From Hymenopellis radicata (lineage: Eukaryota; Basidiomycota; Agaricomycetes; Agaricales; Physalacriaceae): a stretch of DNA of 64,000 nucleotides. Of the stretch, positions 1 through 11,799 are shown piece after piece. The position numbers and the translations under genes were made by a program. Location: the NCBI GenBank assembly GCA_015501595.1, contig JADNRX010000057.1, positions 62,001 through 126,000 of the forward strand. Reading direction: 5' to 3'. The stretch's first letter is position 1. Every line of letters starts with the position of its first letter. The notes under the pieces were generated by a model that worked only from the letters and a program-made list of their open reading frames with translations, made no database searches and was not told the DNA's origin.

Positions 1-1
1 C

Positions 2-1448
2 ATCCGTCCACCACCGGATACTAGTCCCAATGCCCGGCAGTGGAAAATGACGGGTAGGCAAGTGGTATGGCGTCGTTTTCAATCGGAAATTTGGGACATA
101 ATACTCAAATGGCCCCTCTTGGCGCTCTATGATAGCATCCCAGCTGGGTCTATCTCTTCGTACCACAGAACATTGATATCCAGCGGGAATCTGGCCCTTT
201 CTCATGTTCTCCATTACCGGGATGACATAGACCACCTCACAATAGAACACTACCAACACCTTAAGCTCCTTGCCGGTGTTGTGAGGTTCATTGCCACAGC
301 TCCCCAGGATGCGACACCGTACATGAATGCGCATTGGACAGTGAATTGGGACTTCTTGTGCCATGTTCTAAAAAAACTCCATGATGTCCGCTCCTGCATT
401 GTGCCCCTTTCCTCATGTCGAAATGACATTCGCGTATCTTACAATCAGTGGTCCTTTGACTCCAGATTTCATTTTCCGGAGCTTGACTTCCTTCTTCAAA
501 CCTGGGCGGGTTTCTATGACAGTCTTCAATATGAATCTGATTTTAAAGATGTCCAATTGGCAGGCCTCGAAGAGCCTATACACATATTGGGTGAAGCATT
601 GGGTCGTGGTCATGAGGAAGCATACAGAATCTTCAGGGATGAAGGGTGGATGGGGATCATCTTCACGGAATGGGTGATATGTGGCAGCTGGATGACAAGG
701 GCTGGTCACCCCAATCTGAATTGGGCTATCCTGAGCTGTATTGCGGGTCTTTATACTCTGACACCGGACTCGAACCGTCGTGAATTCTGCAAATATCTTC
801 ACCAACCACAACAACTTGTGCTTGGTTCCATGCAAATCATTGCATCAAGCGCCGAGCCAGACTCAGTGGCTCTAGACTACTTCGAACACCTGGTTAAAAT
901 ATGCCCAACTCATACATCGTGGAGAGACTGTGATACGGCACTGAAAGCCATCCTTGTATGGGCCCAAACACCAAACCCAGAAATATCTCTATTTCCCTGG
1001 CCATCCTCTCTAGAGTACCTCTCTACCACAGCGGCCTTCCGCAAATATCCCTTGGTAGATTGGACAGCACGCCGGTTTTCTTCTCCACAGATACGAAGAT
1101 GTCTGGAAATAGGCTTGGAAACACTGCACAGAGTCTTGGAAAACGCTGAACATGTCAGTCCATGACTCCTAGACATGAAAGATACAGCTCACTGACAAAT
1201 CCCTCACGTAGGTCGAAGGAGTCTTGATACCCGACCTTGAGACTCAGATTAGCATTGACACATCATCGGACAGGACAATACCCAGTTTTGAGAATCAGAC
1301 GAGCAGTGACGCATCGTCATCGGCGGAATCCCAGATATCAGCATCAGCCAGGACAATACCCATTCTTGAAAATCAGACAAGCAGTGACGCATCGTCATCG
1401 GCGGAATCCCAGATATCAGCATCGGACAGGACACATCTTGATGCTTAG
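2..1448 (+). CDS. DUF6535-family membrane protein, copy 1 (5' truncated by window edge)
   Basis: The frame is open from base 2 and matches the C-terminal ~380 residues of the two complete paralogues at 17261 and 30739 (shared peptides MTGRQVVW, DEGWMGIIFTEW, TTAAFRKYPLVDWTARRF). The N-terminal cytosolic part and the membrane segments lie outside the window. A TGA occurs at 1163, but all three paralogues carry a GTCAGT donor a few codons earlier and a TAG acceptor exactly 58 nt downstream. Here the intron is 1154-1211 in phase 0. I therefore prefer a final exon 1212-1448, which encodes VEGVLIPDLETQ followed by a Ser-rich tail with two 26-residue repeats. Function is unknown; the family is widespread in mushroom fungi. 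The alternative is intron retention with a stop at 1165. Confidence 0.75.
1272..1427 (+). repeat. 78-bp tandem repeat, two units, inside last exon of DUF6535 copy 1
   Basis: Units 1272-1349 and 1350-1427 are nearly identical. They encode RTIPSFENQTSSDASSSAES-type repeats of 26 residues in the frame of the proposed last exon. The paralogous exons at 20228 and 33706 contain no second unit. Confidence 0.85.
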
Positions 1449-1689
1449 AACGCGTCCTGGGGGCCTTCATTTCCGAGATCACTCGTGGTACCTACATCCA
1501 ATAGTACCGCCTGCGAGTGAAACATGCGCAAGCGTCGAGATGTAAACATTAGATAGAAATCGTAACATGACTTTCTAATCGTGTCATTCCTACGACACTG
1601 GGCATTCACTCTAAGCTCTCGCCTTGAGCAAGATCGTGCATCTTTCGTCCAGTCACAAGTCAGTCCTGAGTCCTTCCATAAGCTTCTTC

Positions 1690-2180
1690 AAGTTTGCTTT
1701 CTCAGCTTTTCTTTGTGAAACGAAGCGGTTCGCTACAGGAACGGATCAACGCCAGCACGAAACGATTGGACGGGAGTAACACTTACCAGTCTCGGTGTAG
1801 AAGGTCATACATGAAACGTTCATCGCACCGAAGAAAGGATATTTCGCACCAGGACAGTCATTCACGCCAGACCAAAGAACATACTTTTCGCCGATCACAT
1901 CGAACATGACAGAGCATCAGCCAGCGTTACCGATACTCCAGGCGGTGACTTCAAGCTTAGGAAGACCCATGATATTGTAAGCCTCGTCGAGAGGTTCTAC
2001 GACGAGCAGATTGTGAGCACCCCGCCAGAAACACCACGGACAGGAACGCGTACTAGTGAGAGATACCCTGACCAACCACCGAGCCTCGAACGATGGAATC
2101 AGAGTCTGTGTCCGAAACGGCGTGTCATCGTAAGTCGATCTTCAGCACGAGCTTACAGGGCGATCAGAATATCCAGCGCA
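1690..2180 (-). pseudogene. sugar-transporter (MFS sugar porter) remnant, copy 1
   Basis: On the minus strand this stretch resembles the C-terminal part of fungal sugar porters in broken frames: a WSIGNA-like piece, then VMFDVIGEKYVLWSGVN and a FYTETG motif. It aligns with the better preserved remnant at 34030-34530, where the family motifs are clear. Frames are interrupted by stops and indels, so it is not functional. It lies antisense and downstream of DUF6535 copy 1, the same place as the remnants after copies 2 and 3. Confidence 0.5.
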
Positions 2181-2679
2181 GGACTGCCATGAACGAGAAC
2201 AACCGGGGGCGACGTTCGTTCCAGAGGTGACTTCACTATGATTCTAGGACGAAGGCCGGGAGGCCAGTCAAAGCAACCATCGTCGACGAATTCAAGACCA
2301 CATTCAATCCCTGACAGCCAACGAGACCGAAGATGTTGAACATTAATTCGAGCGATGAAAGCACCTATAACGGAACATCGAGTACCACAGGCTCGTTAGG
2401 TGAATCCCGACTACCCTCGGAAAGTGTGAGTAGCGACCTCGGCATTCAACATGAGAAGTAAGATCTATATCCTGTTCCCCAAAGCATCCTATGTACGTGG
2501 ATAAATCAGAAGTCCGCATTAGTTAATAACAATGGACGTACCAAGTGCGGCGCCGTAAGCTCTAAGAAGCATTGCAAAGCCGCAACCACCAGTCCATGGT
2601 GACGTTAAAGTGAGGGTTGACCGTGTAGATTGGCAGCGTCGTTGTCGAATGGCCTAAAGTGACAAATGATTCGGTTGTT

Positions 2680-3115
2680 TGACGGTTCGCCCTCGCCTTC
2701 GCTGTCGATGACTGGGTGATTGTAGACGTTTCACAGCCATGGAACGCACCTTATATTTCCTCCGCTGCTCAACTAAATTTTCCTGCTTTTTTCACGGCGG
2801 CGTGCATTCTGTTTCCAGGACGGCCCACTCCTTCACGGTTCGTTGACATGGCCCAGGTTGTTCTCATTATTGGAAGACTGGAGACGACATTTTCCCCACG
2901 TCTTCAATACCAGGAGAAGGGAGTCTGTGGGAGATGGGACATCATGGGAGGAGAGTAAGGGGATGTAATGATCGATCGACGGCCAAAGAGGGCGCGATTT
3001 TCTTTTCCGGGAACCAAGGTGTCTTTGTTCCCAACTTCCATGTCTTCGCTGGTCTAGTTTGAATCATCGCCATTTATGGACGACTTCAGCAGTTAGGCGT
3101 GTCAGTATCGTAGCT
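2680..3115. repeat. Block X, copy 1 (segmental repeat downstream of DUF6535 gene)
   Basis: The sequence starting GATGACTGGGTGATTGTAGA recurs near 21530 and 35285, always about 1.5 kb downstream of a DUF6535 gene. It continues through a CACGGCGGCGTGCATTCTGT stretch and ends in an AGGCGTGTCAG motif. No intact gene is seen in it. Confidence 0.7.
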
Positions 3116-3239
3116 CAGCCGGATTCCCGGCGCAAGATGGACGTCGTTCCTGCACTTTTCGCGCGGGAGAGCGTGGAGGTCATGCTTTCAAGGGACATCG
3201 GATGGCGGTCTCTATGGCAAGAAAGAGCCCATGATGCAT

Positions 3240-4750
3240 GAAGGGGCGGCTTTTGGTATGGTGCAATGCAACGCAAAGATTGTTACTGATGTTGAAATAG
3301 CACACTGAATCTTTGCTTCAACGCGCGCGCGTCGCGTTCTTGCTCCCTTTTTTCTACTCCACCGCGACTTAAACTATCCGGCGCGCGAAATTTATTCATG
3401 GAATTGTGGTAAACCCACACAGGCGGTGTCGGAGGAAGCAGCTAGTAACTTGGAATCCGCTATTCAGTACGCTTGCTGCCGAATTCCCTCGCAGCGACCT
3501 CTAACTTCGCCCTCGCCGTTTTAGGACGCTGCTATGGACGCAATTCTGATATTTGAAACCTCAATGGCCTACCGCCTTGTAGTCGTGAATGAAACCCCGA
3601 CTAGCCATGTACGTTCTTAAAGTTACCTCGTTTACCCTTTGTTCAGCTATATGCACCTATACCGTTCTCCGGAGTGCAGTACTTCTGACCCACAGACCGA
3701 CCGACTACCTCTCTCTTTATCTGCTCTCAGATATCCACTGGACGCCAGAGCTCTATCCTCCCGGACAGGCCTAGAGGAACCTTCTGCTTTTCAAGGTGGG
3801 ATTCGGACTGAATATGGTTAGCATGGAGGGAATCTTTTCTGAAGCACAGCACATACTCATTCAGTCTAACTAAAGGTGACCAAGTGCATTCGAATGGTTT
3901 CGTCCTGTATCCACAGATACTGACCAATAGCGCAGGGTGCAATTTGGCCCGTCGTCAATCAGCTTTCCGGTCCCAGAAGTTAAATCACCAAAACGATGCG
4001 CCCACTCTGCCGTTTATGTCATGCTAAACTGTTTGGGGTCAGCCCACGACAAGTCGCTTCATGCCAGTGCCGCTCGCCACGCTTCGTGCCCATTGTCGCC
4101 GTCCGCGATTGCGGTTCCGACGCCAGGAAACCCCGCGACTACAAAGCGCGCAGAAGACGCTGATCGCTTCCAAAAACGGTCCTCACCAAATCGCCCTCGG
4201 CCCGGCGTCTGGTATATCCAAGTGGCACGCATCCAATGCTAGAACTCGCAGTCGATGCGGTGCTGTCTTGTACGAATTCCTACAATCATCGAAGTGACTG
4301 CTAAACTAGTAAGTAGATTCTTGATTCGGGTCGATGGGTTTCAGTCTGTACTGGACGCGGTCAAAGATCGACTTAGCCCAAAGGACACGTTGAAACAGTT
4401 CCAGAATTCAAGTTTGGCCTAGTTCTTACTCCGTTTCGAGGTGACGACTGAACTGTACGAAGATACTCGTCTGGGGGACCAGTAGTAAGCAGACGGTGTA
4501 TTCACAGACGTTCGACCATTTTTGATCCAGCTCTCAGGATTGGATACTCCATCAGTTGTATCGAAATGGTACCAAGCGGCGGGTACACCTCAAAAGGTTG
4601 AAGCGATCGTTTGTTGGTTGTGTATTGTCATGATATACAGCTGACGAAGACATACGCGCGTTCAGCCGTATGTCAGGCTCCCCTGAGTACTTATGTGAGC
4701 ATATCGCTTATCAGCTCATTTTAGATTCGTAACATTCAAGCGATTTCCAG
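3240..4750. other. No recognisable gene
   Basis: Only short open frames without recognisable motifs occur on either strand. This block interrupts the module arrangement seen after the other DUF6535 copies, so it is probably part of a segment inserted into or unique to this unit. Confidence 0.5.
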
Positions 4751-4753
4751 ACC

Positions 4754-5176
4754 GTGCGCTCTCTTGAGCTCAGGGCGCCCACACTACTGTACGATCTGGT
4801 GAGTGTGCTGATCCTGAATCTAATTCAGCTTCCTCAATACATTTTTTCAGCCGCGACTCGGAGAAATAATTGCCACACGGCTTCTCCAACTCGAGGTTCT
4901 CACATTCTCTCTGTCCCAGCCTTCAGCGACCGTCCTAGACGTGAAGACTATCCAATGGATGACGGCTTGGACGACGTCCAGAAGGCGGCGGCTGTTAGGC
5001 TTTTCGAGAGCTGCCCCGGATTGAATACGATTTCGTTTAATAGGATACCAGATGTCTGGGATCCCATCGGCCGTTTTCCCGCCAGAGTATGGATGAGAGA
5101 CTCTGGGGAGGGAGGTGCACATATGACAGGAAGAGCTGCTCTGCCTTGGAAAGTAAGTGAAGTATGGGTTAGCTGA
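4754..5176 (+). pseudogene. Possible C-terminal fragment of an F-box/LRR-type protein
   Basis: The 140-codon open frame ends with a pattern seen at the C-terminus of many basidiomycete F-box-like proteins: a leucine-rich strand (LFESCPGLNTISFNRIPDVW), then a Trp-Arg-rich stretch and a final WKVSE. There is no F-box in it. A piece with an N-terminal F-box-like start follows at 5434-6157, so the two could be broken parts of related genes in shuffled order. The assignment rests on general appearance only. Confidence 0.3.
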
Positions 5177-5433
5177 GTGTGTAGTACTAGTAAGCCTCAA
5201 GTGAATCATTGTCAAGTCGCTATCATGAAGGAAACGACGGTGAGAGATATAGCAGTCGGGGTGGACCCTTACAGGTCGTACGCGGGACAGACATTCGACA
5301 AGGGCGCGCTTGTCGACGTTATCTGCTGGGCGCTGAAGAGCATAAGCCCCGCTTTCTCTGACTTGGAGCGCGAGGGACCCACCAGCAATACTTGCTCACG
5401 ATCTGCCCGAATCGAACATCAGTCATCAGCACA

Positions 5434-6157
5434 ATGGGAAGTCCCAGCAGCAGTCGCGTTTTGTGTGTTTGCCGCCCGAAATTCATCAATACATCTACTC
5501 TTTCCTCCCCGTTGGGCCGCGAAGCCTCGTCGATCTCGCCACCACTGCGTGCAAGCGCTTGCGAGAGATATGCACTCCGCTTATCTACGTCGAACCGTTC
5601 CCCTCGCCTACAAACTATGCTCACAATCCCGAAGCACGATCAGTTTCGCTGGTCAAGGTCCTCTCATCCGAGCCTCATTTGGCCTCGTATATTCGTCGGC
5701 TTAGCGTCAGCGTCGAAGGGATTTCTGGCCCTGCCATGCGGGAATATCCACCTCTGCACTTGTGTCTGGCGGACATGTTTACGCACCTCGTGGAAGTAAA
5801 CTTCAAGTATGTGTCCTCCGAATGCAAGGATTGCACTGCCAAGCGGGAAGCACGTCGTTGGCGACTCGAAAGGCATTGATGAACGCGTCATCACATACAC
5901 TTCGCCATCTAGCTTTACGCCACCAGCGGGTAACGATGCATGATCTTCCCGCTTTCCCTAGCCTCGAAAGACTAGAACTTACTACGGACTTGCCGATTGA
6001 AGCCATTCGTCTCCTGTTACAAAAGTCCTTCTCCTCCATTCGTTTTCTCTTCCTCGACAGTATCTATGATTTACCAGACTCTCTCGAGTCAATCATCATC
6101 CAGTGGTACATATTGGCGTTGAATAGCGGGGACCCGGTGGGAGACCACAAAAAGTGA
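5434..6157 (+). pseudogene. F-box-like protein, probably damaged at its N-terminus
   Basis: The peptide LPPEIHQYIYSFLP followed by LVDLATTACKRLREICTPLIY fits an F-box-like helix pair (LPxEI...L). A leucine-rich region follows (HLASYIRRLSVSVEG, HLVEVNF). A 44-nt intron (5807-5850, GTATGT...GAAG) joins in phase to FPSLERLELTTDLPIEAI and a stop at 6157. The only nearby ATG (5434, MGSPSSS) is in a different frame from LPPEI, so either a small frameshift or an unseen upstream exon is needed. F-box proteins recruit substrates to SCF ubiquitin ligases; a role for this short copy is doubtful. Confidence 0.4.
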
Positions 6158-6159
6158 TG

Positions 6160-7720
6160 AATGGAACTCGGTATGATCTGCACTGGATATTGTTCCTAAA
6201 TCGTTATTGTCCAACGATAATGGCTGGAAATTGAATTCCACCAAGTCTCCGTAGTATGAAATCTCGCTTTTTCTGTCGTCTATCGTGTAATGATGATAGT
6301 ATTTCCCGTCAAAGAGTTTCTCTAGAGGAAACCCGGCGGTGTCGCGATCGGGGCTCTGACTTCATGTCAAGGGAGCGTTTGTTGTGGCGCGACATGCGCA
6401 CTAGTTATTTGGCGCGCGCATTTATAATCGGTAGTGGCGAGAAAGTATGCCGATATCCGCTAGCATGAGCAAGGCAAGAATGAGGTTTCGCGGCTCATGG
6501 ATCGATGCTCCGCCATCTCCTGCTGTATATCAGCAGTGAAAAACCCTGTTACTGGTCCCTGTAGGTAGTGTTCAATCATTGTACCGATCTCGGTATGCTC
6601 AACCAGACATGCTGGAGGGTAGACTTATCAAAGGATCGTCCGAGTCGATGAATACGTATACGCGTACTTACTAACAAGGAATGCTTCTTCGTGTCCGGCT
6701 TGGAGCGACAAGGAGAGGATGGTTTGATTCTTGGCAAAAAGGGGTTGCGACAGAATGTCTGGTTCCTCCGAGATGACATAACATACGCAGATGGGCACGA
6801 TGAAGGTCGCTGGTATTCAAATATTCATCTCTTGAGCAGCCATCCAAAAAAGGACAGAGGATGTGGGAGTTGCCTTTTAAAGGACCGATCACTCTTCTCT
6901 CTTCCTTCCATTCTCAGCTCATCCATGTCCTCAAGTTCTTGCCAAGAAACCGACAGAACGACCAGAGGGGCTCTATCCTCAGCCTGGACATTTAACTGAC
7001 TTAAAATGGCGCGTCGGTCGTCTCGGAACTATGACCAGCAAAGGGCGGACAGTAACCAGATTGTTAAGGGAATCATTTAGTGCGTTCGAGCGCGTATTAA
7101 TCGAATGATAAACGACTGAAGACACTGTTTTCATAGTATAGGCACTCTGAGTGCATGGAATTCGAGGCTGTCCGTATATCCGGCTTGGCTTGGACTGCCG
7201 TATGCGTTACGAATGCTACCTCCCGCTTGGATCTGCTCATACTAAGGACACTGGCCAAGAATGCATGGCGGGCTGAAACTTTGCTCGGACATCATTGCGT
7301 TTTATGCCGCGCCTTGAAAAGTACGCGACCGTCCTGGCCCATCATTTACTGAGCTAACATTGGATTTTAAGATCGCAATGGTGCTCTACGAGACGCCGCG
7401 ACTGCATATCTCACAGCCCACTATGTGTGCTAAGAATACCCTGCTTGGATTTCATGCTTTGTGCGTCACGATCTCTTTTTCCTTGCTTCTCTTCGCTGAT
7501 CAGATGAACTTCAGAAAGTCGAATTGGCCTATGAACCATTGTTTACGACGTTTAGCCCCTTAGGCGGAGTCTTCCAGGAGTTGTATCTCAGCTCCGTCAT
7601 CGAACGGGAAACGTTCATTCGCCGGATAGCCCGCTTTGCCCGCCTCCATTATCATTCCTCAGTCCTGTGATGTCTTTGCTCCGCCGTCAATGGGCGGGAT
7701 ACGAGCTGCATTTCTCCTTG
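6160..7720. other. No recognisable gene
   Basis: Contains several 60-100 codon open frames on both strands without motifs. A short piece near 6870-6900 (GTTGCCTTTTAAAGGACCGATC) resembles the start of the dispersed R block. No gene can be supported. Confidence 0.5.
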
Positions 7721-7725
7721 CGCTG

Positions 7726-7733
7726 TATATAAG
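7726..7733 (+). promoter_or_regulatory. TATA box of the serine-rich repeat gene
   Basis: TATATAAG lies 48 bp upstream of the proposed ATG at 7781, a plausible distance for a fungal core promoter. Confidence 0.55.
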
Positions 7734-7780
7734 GCTGTTGAATATGGTACTCTTGTGCATATGCAACCTCTCTAGTTATC

Positions 7781-9416
7781 ATGTCTCGTAAGTCCCAGTG
7801 CGATAACCATGTATAGTATCGAAACTGACCTGCATGTCGTAGACTCCTCAGGCCGAAGGTCGCGTCGAAATGGGACGCCTTTACCCCCGGGACACATCAT
7901 GCCCACGCCTTTGAGCCCATCTCCTCCAGCAGAGTATCCGTCGTCTCCCCGGATGATGCCCTCCAACCAGATGATAACCTCTGCGGAAAGCAATTCTTCT
8001 TGGCGCGATGTAGTGTCGAGTCCTGAACAATCTTGGTCTCCCGTAAACAGTGCGTCCCCGACGCCATCTTACTATGGTGATTGGGCTCCACGACCGCCCG
8101 ACAATCCGTCTTCTACGTCGTGGACGAATTCCAGCACACGTTCACCCTCGCAGCGTTCACATAGTACTCAGACGTCGGTTGCTATGTCTCCCAGTGTCCA
8201 GAGATCGATGTCTACCTCCAGCCAGTCCCTCCACAGTTCATATCCAACCTCGCAGTCTGACCGTTCGTATGGTACTCAGACGTCGGTTACTCTGTCTCCC
8301 GGTGTCCAGAGCTCGATGTCTACCTCCAGCCATTCCCTCTACAGTTCACATTCACCCTCGCAGTCTGACCGTTCGTATGGTACTCAGACGTCGGTTACTC
8401 TGTCTCCCGGTGTCCAGAGCTCGATGTCTACCTCCAGCCATTCCCTCTACAGTTCACATTCACCCTCGCAGTCTGACCGTTCGTATGGTACGAGTCAGAC
8501 GGCGGTTACGTCTTCTACCTCCAGCCATTCCCTCCACAGTTCATATCCACCCTCGCAGTCTACGAATTCGTATGGTACTACGGCAGTTATGTCTTCTGTC
8601 CAGGGAGGGATGTCTAGTTTTTCTACATCCGACTATTCCCTCTCCAGTCCGAATGTGTCTTCATTTTCGGTTGTCGCTTCCAGCTTTCATCCTATGGAGG
8701 TCCGCCCCTATGATGAAGTCTATCCAGGAATGCTGCAACATGCCGTTGATTACGGGAACCAAAAATATTGGTTCGCTGGTTATCCTATCGGCAAGAAGAA
8801 GTCCGGAATTAAGCATCAAGGCGCTGTGAACTTCAGATACATACAATTTGCATCGCAGGACATCGCTATAAACAACTGCATGAAACCCATGGAAATCTGG
8901 GGCGCGTACATGCCACGATCCGGTGGCACTCACATTGTGGATAAGACGAAAGGTATGTAATCCGCCGTGACTGCTTCTCGTCATCTGAAAGGGTTACTAG
9001 TGAAGCGATGTGCAGCGCTGGCGTCGGACTTCGCTGTGAATGACACCTACGAACTATGGGTTAATCCAGTTAATCCCTACTACTCTGATCACTATGCCTT
9101 CCTAACGCCTCAAGAACTGCTTCGTGATGTGCTTTGTATCAATAGACTCATAGAAATCGCCGAGGGCAGGCCATTACCTTCGTGTGCCAGGGTGGTAAAG
9201 GTAGTGACTCTCCCAGGCCCCCCCAGCCCATTGAAACGTGGGGGGCGCTGCATAGATGTGAGTTTTTCGCTCCATACGTACGTCGGTTTCTAGTTACTGA
9301 TACACGCTGTAGGTTTGGAGCGTGTGTTGGAGAGATGGGAGCAGTACAACTGGGGAGAAAGGCAGTATGAACTTCACAATCATTTGAACGCTCTTGGGCT
9401 TGCCGTGGTAGAGTAA
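7781..9416 (+). CDS. Serine/threonine-rich repeat protein of unknown function
   Basis: Proposed exons are 7781-7787 (ATGTCTC), 7843-8952, 9001-9257 and 9294-9416, giving 498 residues. The tiny first exon is chosen because GTAAGT follows it directly and a 55-nt intron ending GTAG joins it in phase. The ATG at 7809 would lie inside that intron. Residues ~30-280 are low complexity (Ser, Thr, Pro, Tyr) with 36-residue repeats. The C-terminal ~200 residues look globular (NQKYWFAGYPIGKKK, WVNPVNPYYSDHYAFLTPQE, LERVLERWEQYNWGERQYE). The last intron as drawn is only 36 nt, so that junction is uncertain. The repeat region suggests a disordered or O-glycosylated stalk, but no signal peptide is visible. 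The family was not recognised. Confidence 0.6.
8256..8471 (+). repeat. 108-bp coding tandem repeat, two identical units
   Basis: Units 8256-8363 and 8364-8471 appear identical base for base and encode SDRSYGTQTSVTLSPG... (36 residues). Diverged units flank them on both sides (8150-8255 and 8472-8570). Confidence 0.9.
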
Positions 9417-9559
9417 TTGACTCGCGAGAACGCACAGATTCCGGACATGACGGAGTAGTCGTCGTATGAACCTTGGACTTGAATATAACAAGCGCGTAGA
9501 CTCGTGCTTTAATGACACTGGAAAGTGATATTGAGAAAGACCCAAGCCATGAGTCTGAG

Positions 9560-9670
9560 TGGCGTCGGGTAGTTGCCCTTTTGAGAATCGATCGGTGATC
9601 GCTCCTTTCTCTCCGACTTCCAGGAGCATTTTCTCCGCAAGACGGGCTATCGCAGCAGGAGCGGGCTCAT
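9560..9670 (+). repeat. Partial R/V block copy
   Basis: GTTGCCCTTTTGAGAATCGATCG, then ATCGCTCCTTTCTCCGACTTCCAGGA-like sequence, resembles 16535-16600 and the minus strand near 57600-57660. No gene is visible. Confidence 0.5.
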
Positions 9671-9774
9671 ATAATCGACGACAATCTTTGTTCGCGTCAA
9701 GCTGGCTGGAATTCCCCATTGATGCTGGGGCAAGAGATGGATATGGGCCGCTAAAGCCTCCACAGTCAACAACT

Positions 9775-10520
9775 TTGCGCATGGCGATCCGGTACGCTAC
9801 ACGCTGCTCGTATGAGGATCTATTGTTTATAGCATGTGCTCCTCAGGTCTAATTTGTGCGACAATCGTCTTGATGGCGTCGAATGTGCTGCCCTCGGCGA
9901 CTTTCCAAGCTGCATATGGGCTCCCTCTCGCTTGGAATGGACACGATATGACGCCTGGAGGAGATAAACAAGGCGTGGGTTGCTCTATGTGCTTGGCGTA
10001 CGTTGTAGAGGTTGTCACAATTTCTACTCATGTTCATTCGGATGTTAGCCATTGCAGAGACCCTTCAAATACACGTTGTCTATCCTATCCATTCTACGCT
10101 GGATAGCGGGAGTTCCGCCGCGAAGCATTGGTGGTCTACGAGACGGCAGCTGTTCTGTGCAAGGAATGGATCCCCAATATCTATTGTGCGTTGATACGCC
10201 AGCTTTCTTATTCTCTGTGCGTGCTCATTGTTAGTAAGACCAGATCACTGCATTCAGCGATACCATAAGCTCTTCATATTCGCCTTGCATAATAAATGGA
10301 CAGTATCCATTCGTCCGAGGTACCCTTGGGTCGACTCCATTTTCCAGCGCTGCGGCGTCTTGCTTTCAATGTTCAGGACAATGGACGGGATTATGCCTGC
10401 ATTTCACAGCGAGCTCTATATAATGGCGGTCAAGCCCAGCGCTCTAGCTCCTCATACCATCGTCACCACCACTCCCATTGTGCATTTCTACGGATCGCAA
10501 CCCTAAGCTATGACTTCGAA
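9775..10520. repeat. Block Y, copy 1
   Basis: Shares ordered landmarks with 22060-22600 and 35815-36190: a GGCGATCCGGTACGCTACAC start, a CCCAATATCT...GTGCGTTGATAC stretch and a TACCCTTGGGTCGACTCCAT stretch. Copies 1 and 2 also share a GAGCTCTATATAA TATA-like box (10411 and 22503) followed by a CCATCGTCACCACC-type leader. This looks like the relic of a promoter plus a degenerate gene. No product was recognised. Confidence 0.65.
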
Positions 10521-11374
10521 TGTTTGGCGTGCAACTCTCTCCATTGATTATATGTTCACAGTTATATAGCCAAGCAAAAAATTGTTTCACTATGATACTA
10601 AAGGAGTACCAATCGAAAACGGCGAAGTGGTGGCTCGGCACCGGACAGCTGTATGTCCCTAATCTTCTCAAGAATTCCATATTAATATGTCTTTGTACAG
10701 GGGGGAGATGTATTAGAGGAATTCAATCATCCAGGCCAACCCCGTTACCCGTACGGTTCATGCTTCACTCTCGAATATATCGGACTTGATACAATCCTAC
10801 AGCCAAGGAATGTCTTATCCTCAGGGACAACAGCCCGTTCAGGACCAGGACGGACAACAGCCCGTTCAGTACCAGGACGGACCCCGGAATGTCACCGCCG
10901 ACGGAAAGTTATCTCTTAGGTACTTCGAGAGTGAATGACCACGTACATTCATATCGTATTTCGCATAGACCGAGTGTTGTAACTGTTCTGCGAATGTTAC
11001 GATCGTTTGACTGATAACTATTTGGTGTCGTGGCTGATCCTTTCCTTGTTTTCTGAGCAGCCGCCTTGAGATGACATGTGAGTATCGCTCATACAACTTA
11101 CTACCATCTGTTACTTCTCGATATCTCTGACGCGTGATGATGACGTTCGACCATGAATGTCGCGTTCGTCGCGCTCATACCGTGGGCATTTGTCGCTGAG
11201 GCCCACCAACCTGGTTGTGGCAATCTTATGGGTCCATATGGGTCCGCATGATTCCTGGTTATGCTATCGCGCCCTCGAATTGCTTTCGCTATCTGTGCTG
11301 TATAGTGCATTATTCTATTCATACTTTATTTTCTTTATCGAGGCCCTACTCAAGCCCTACCTTATTCATCGCGT

Positions 11375-11745
11375 GTTACGAAAAGGCGCGAGTTGCCTTT
11401 TCGAGAATCAATCACTTTTTGCTTCCGACTTTCACGACCCCGTCGAGAAGAGCATTTTATCGCTGGAGCTGCTTCGATCTGTGGATGACCAGGAACGAAT
11501 AGACGTGTCCGCTATATCAGGAATCCAAGTCCATGACCGCTTGCCTGTAGTGGGAAAATTGGTGCGTTATCCTGCGCAGCGCTTGAAGCGAATTGATTTG
11601 TATACCGTTTACTGCAGATTGTTTCTTGCCATTTTTAGTCCAGGGTTTCGAGTGCCGTGTAGTGTCGGCGGAGCTCCGCTTGCGAATATAGTTCAGATGG
11701 ACGTGGAAGGATGGTCGCAGCGTCCAAGGACGAGACTGTGGTAAG
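11375..11745 (+). repeat. Block R, copy 1
   Basis: Begins AAAAGGCGCGAGTTGCCTTT, runs through GAGAAGAGC...GAGCTGCTTCGAT and ATTGGTGCGTT, and ends CGAGACTGTGGTAAGTTC. Related copies are at 23985-24325, 28385-28735, 29740-29960 (partial) and 36640-36790 (partial). Reading frames are not conserved between copies. Confidence 0.7.
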
Positions 11746-11799
11746 TTCATCGTCTCTGCCAAACATCTTCTACTGTGTTTATGAAGTCCCAGTCAACGT

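Noticed and set aside
7809..7842. ATG at 7809 as start of the serine-rich protein
   Set aside because: It falls inside a well-formed 55-nt intron. The ATG at 7781 with a GTAAGT donor joins in phase and sits correctly behind a TATA box.
8050..8829. Arg/Leu-rich repeat frame overlapping the serine-rich gene
   Set aside because: It is the +1 frame of the 108-bp coding repeats. Composition and lack of splice support make it an artefact.
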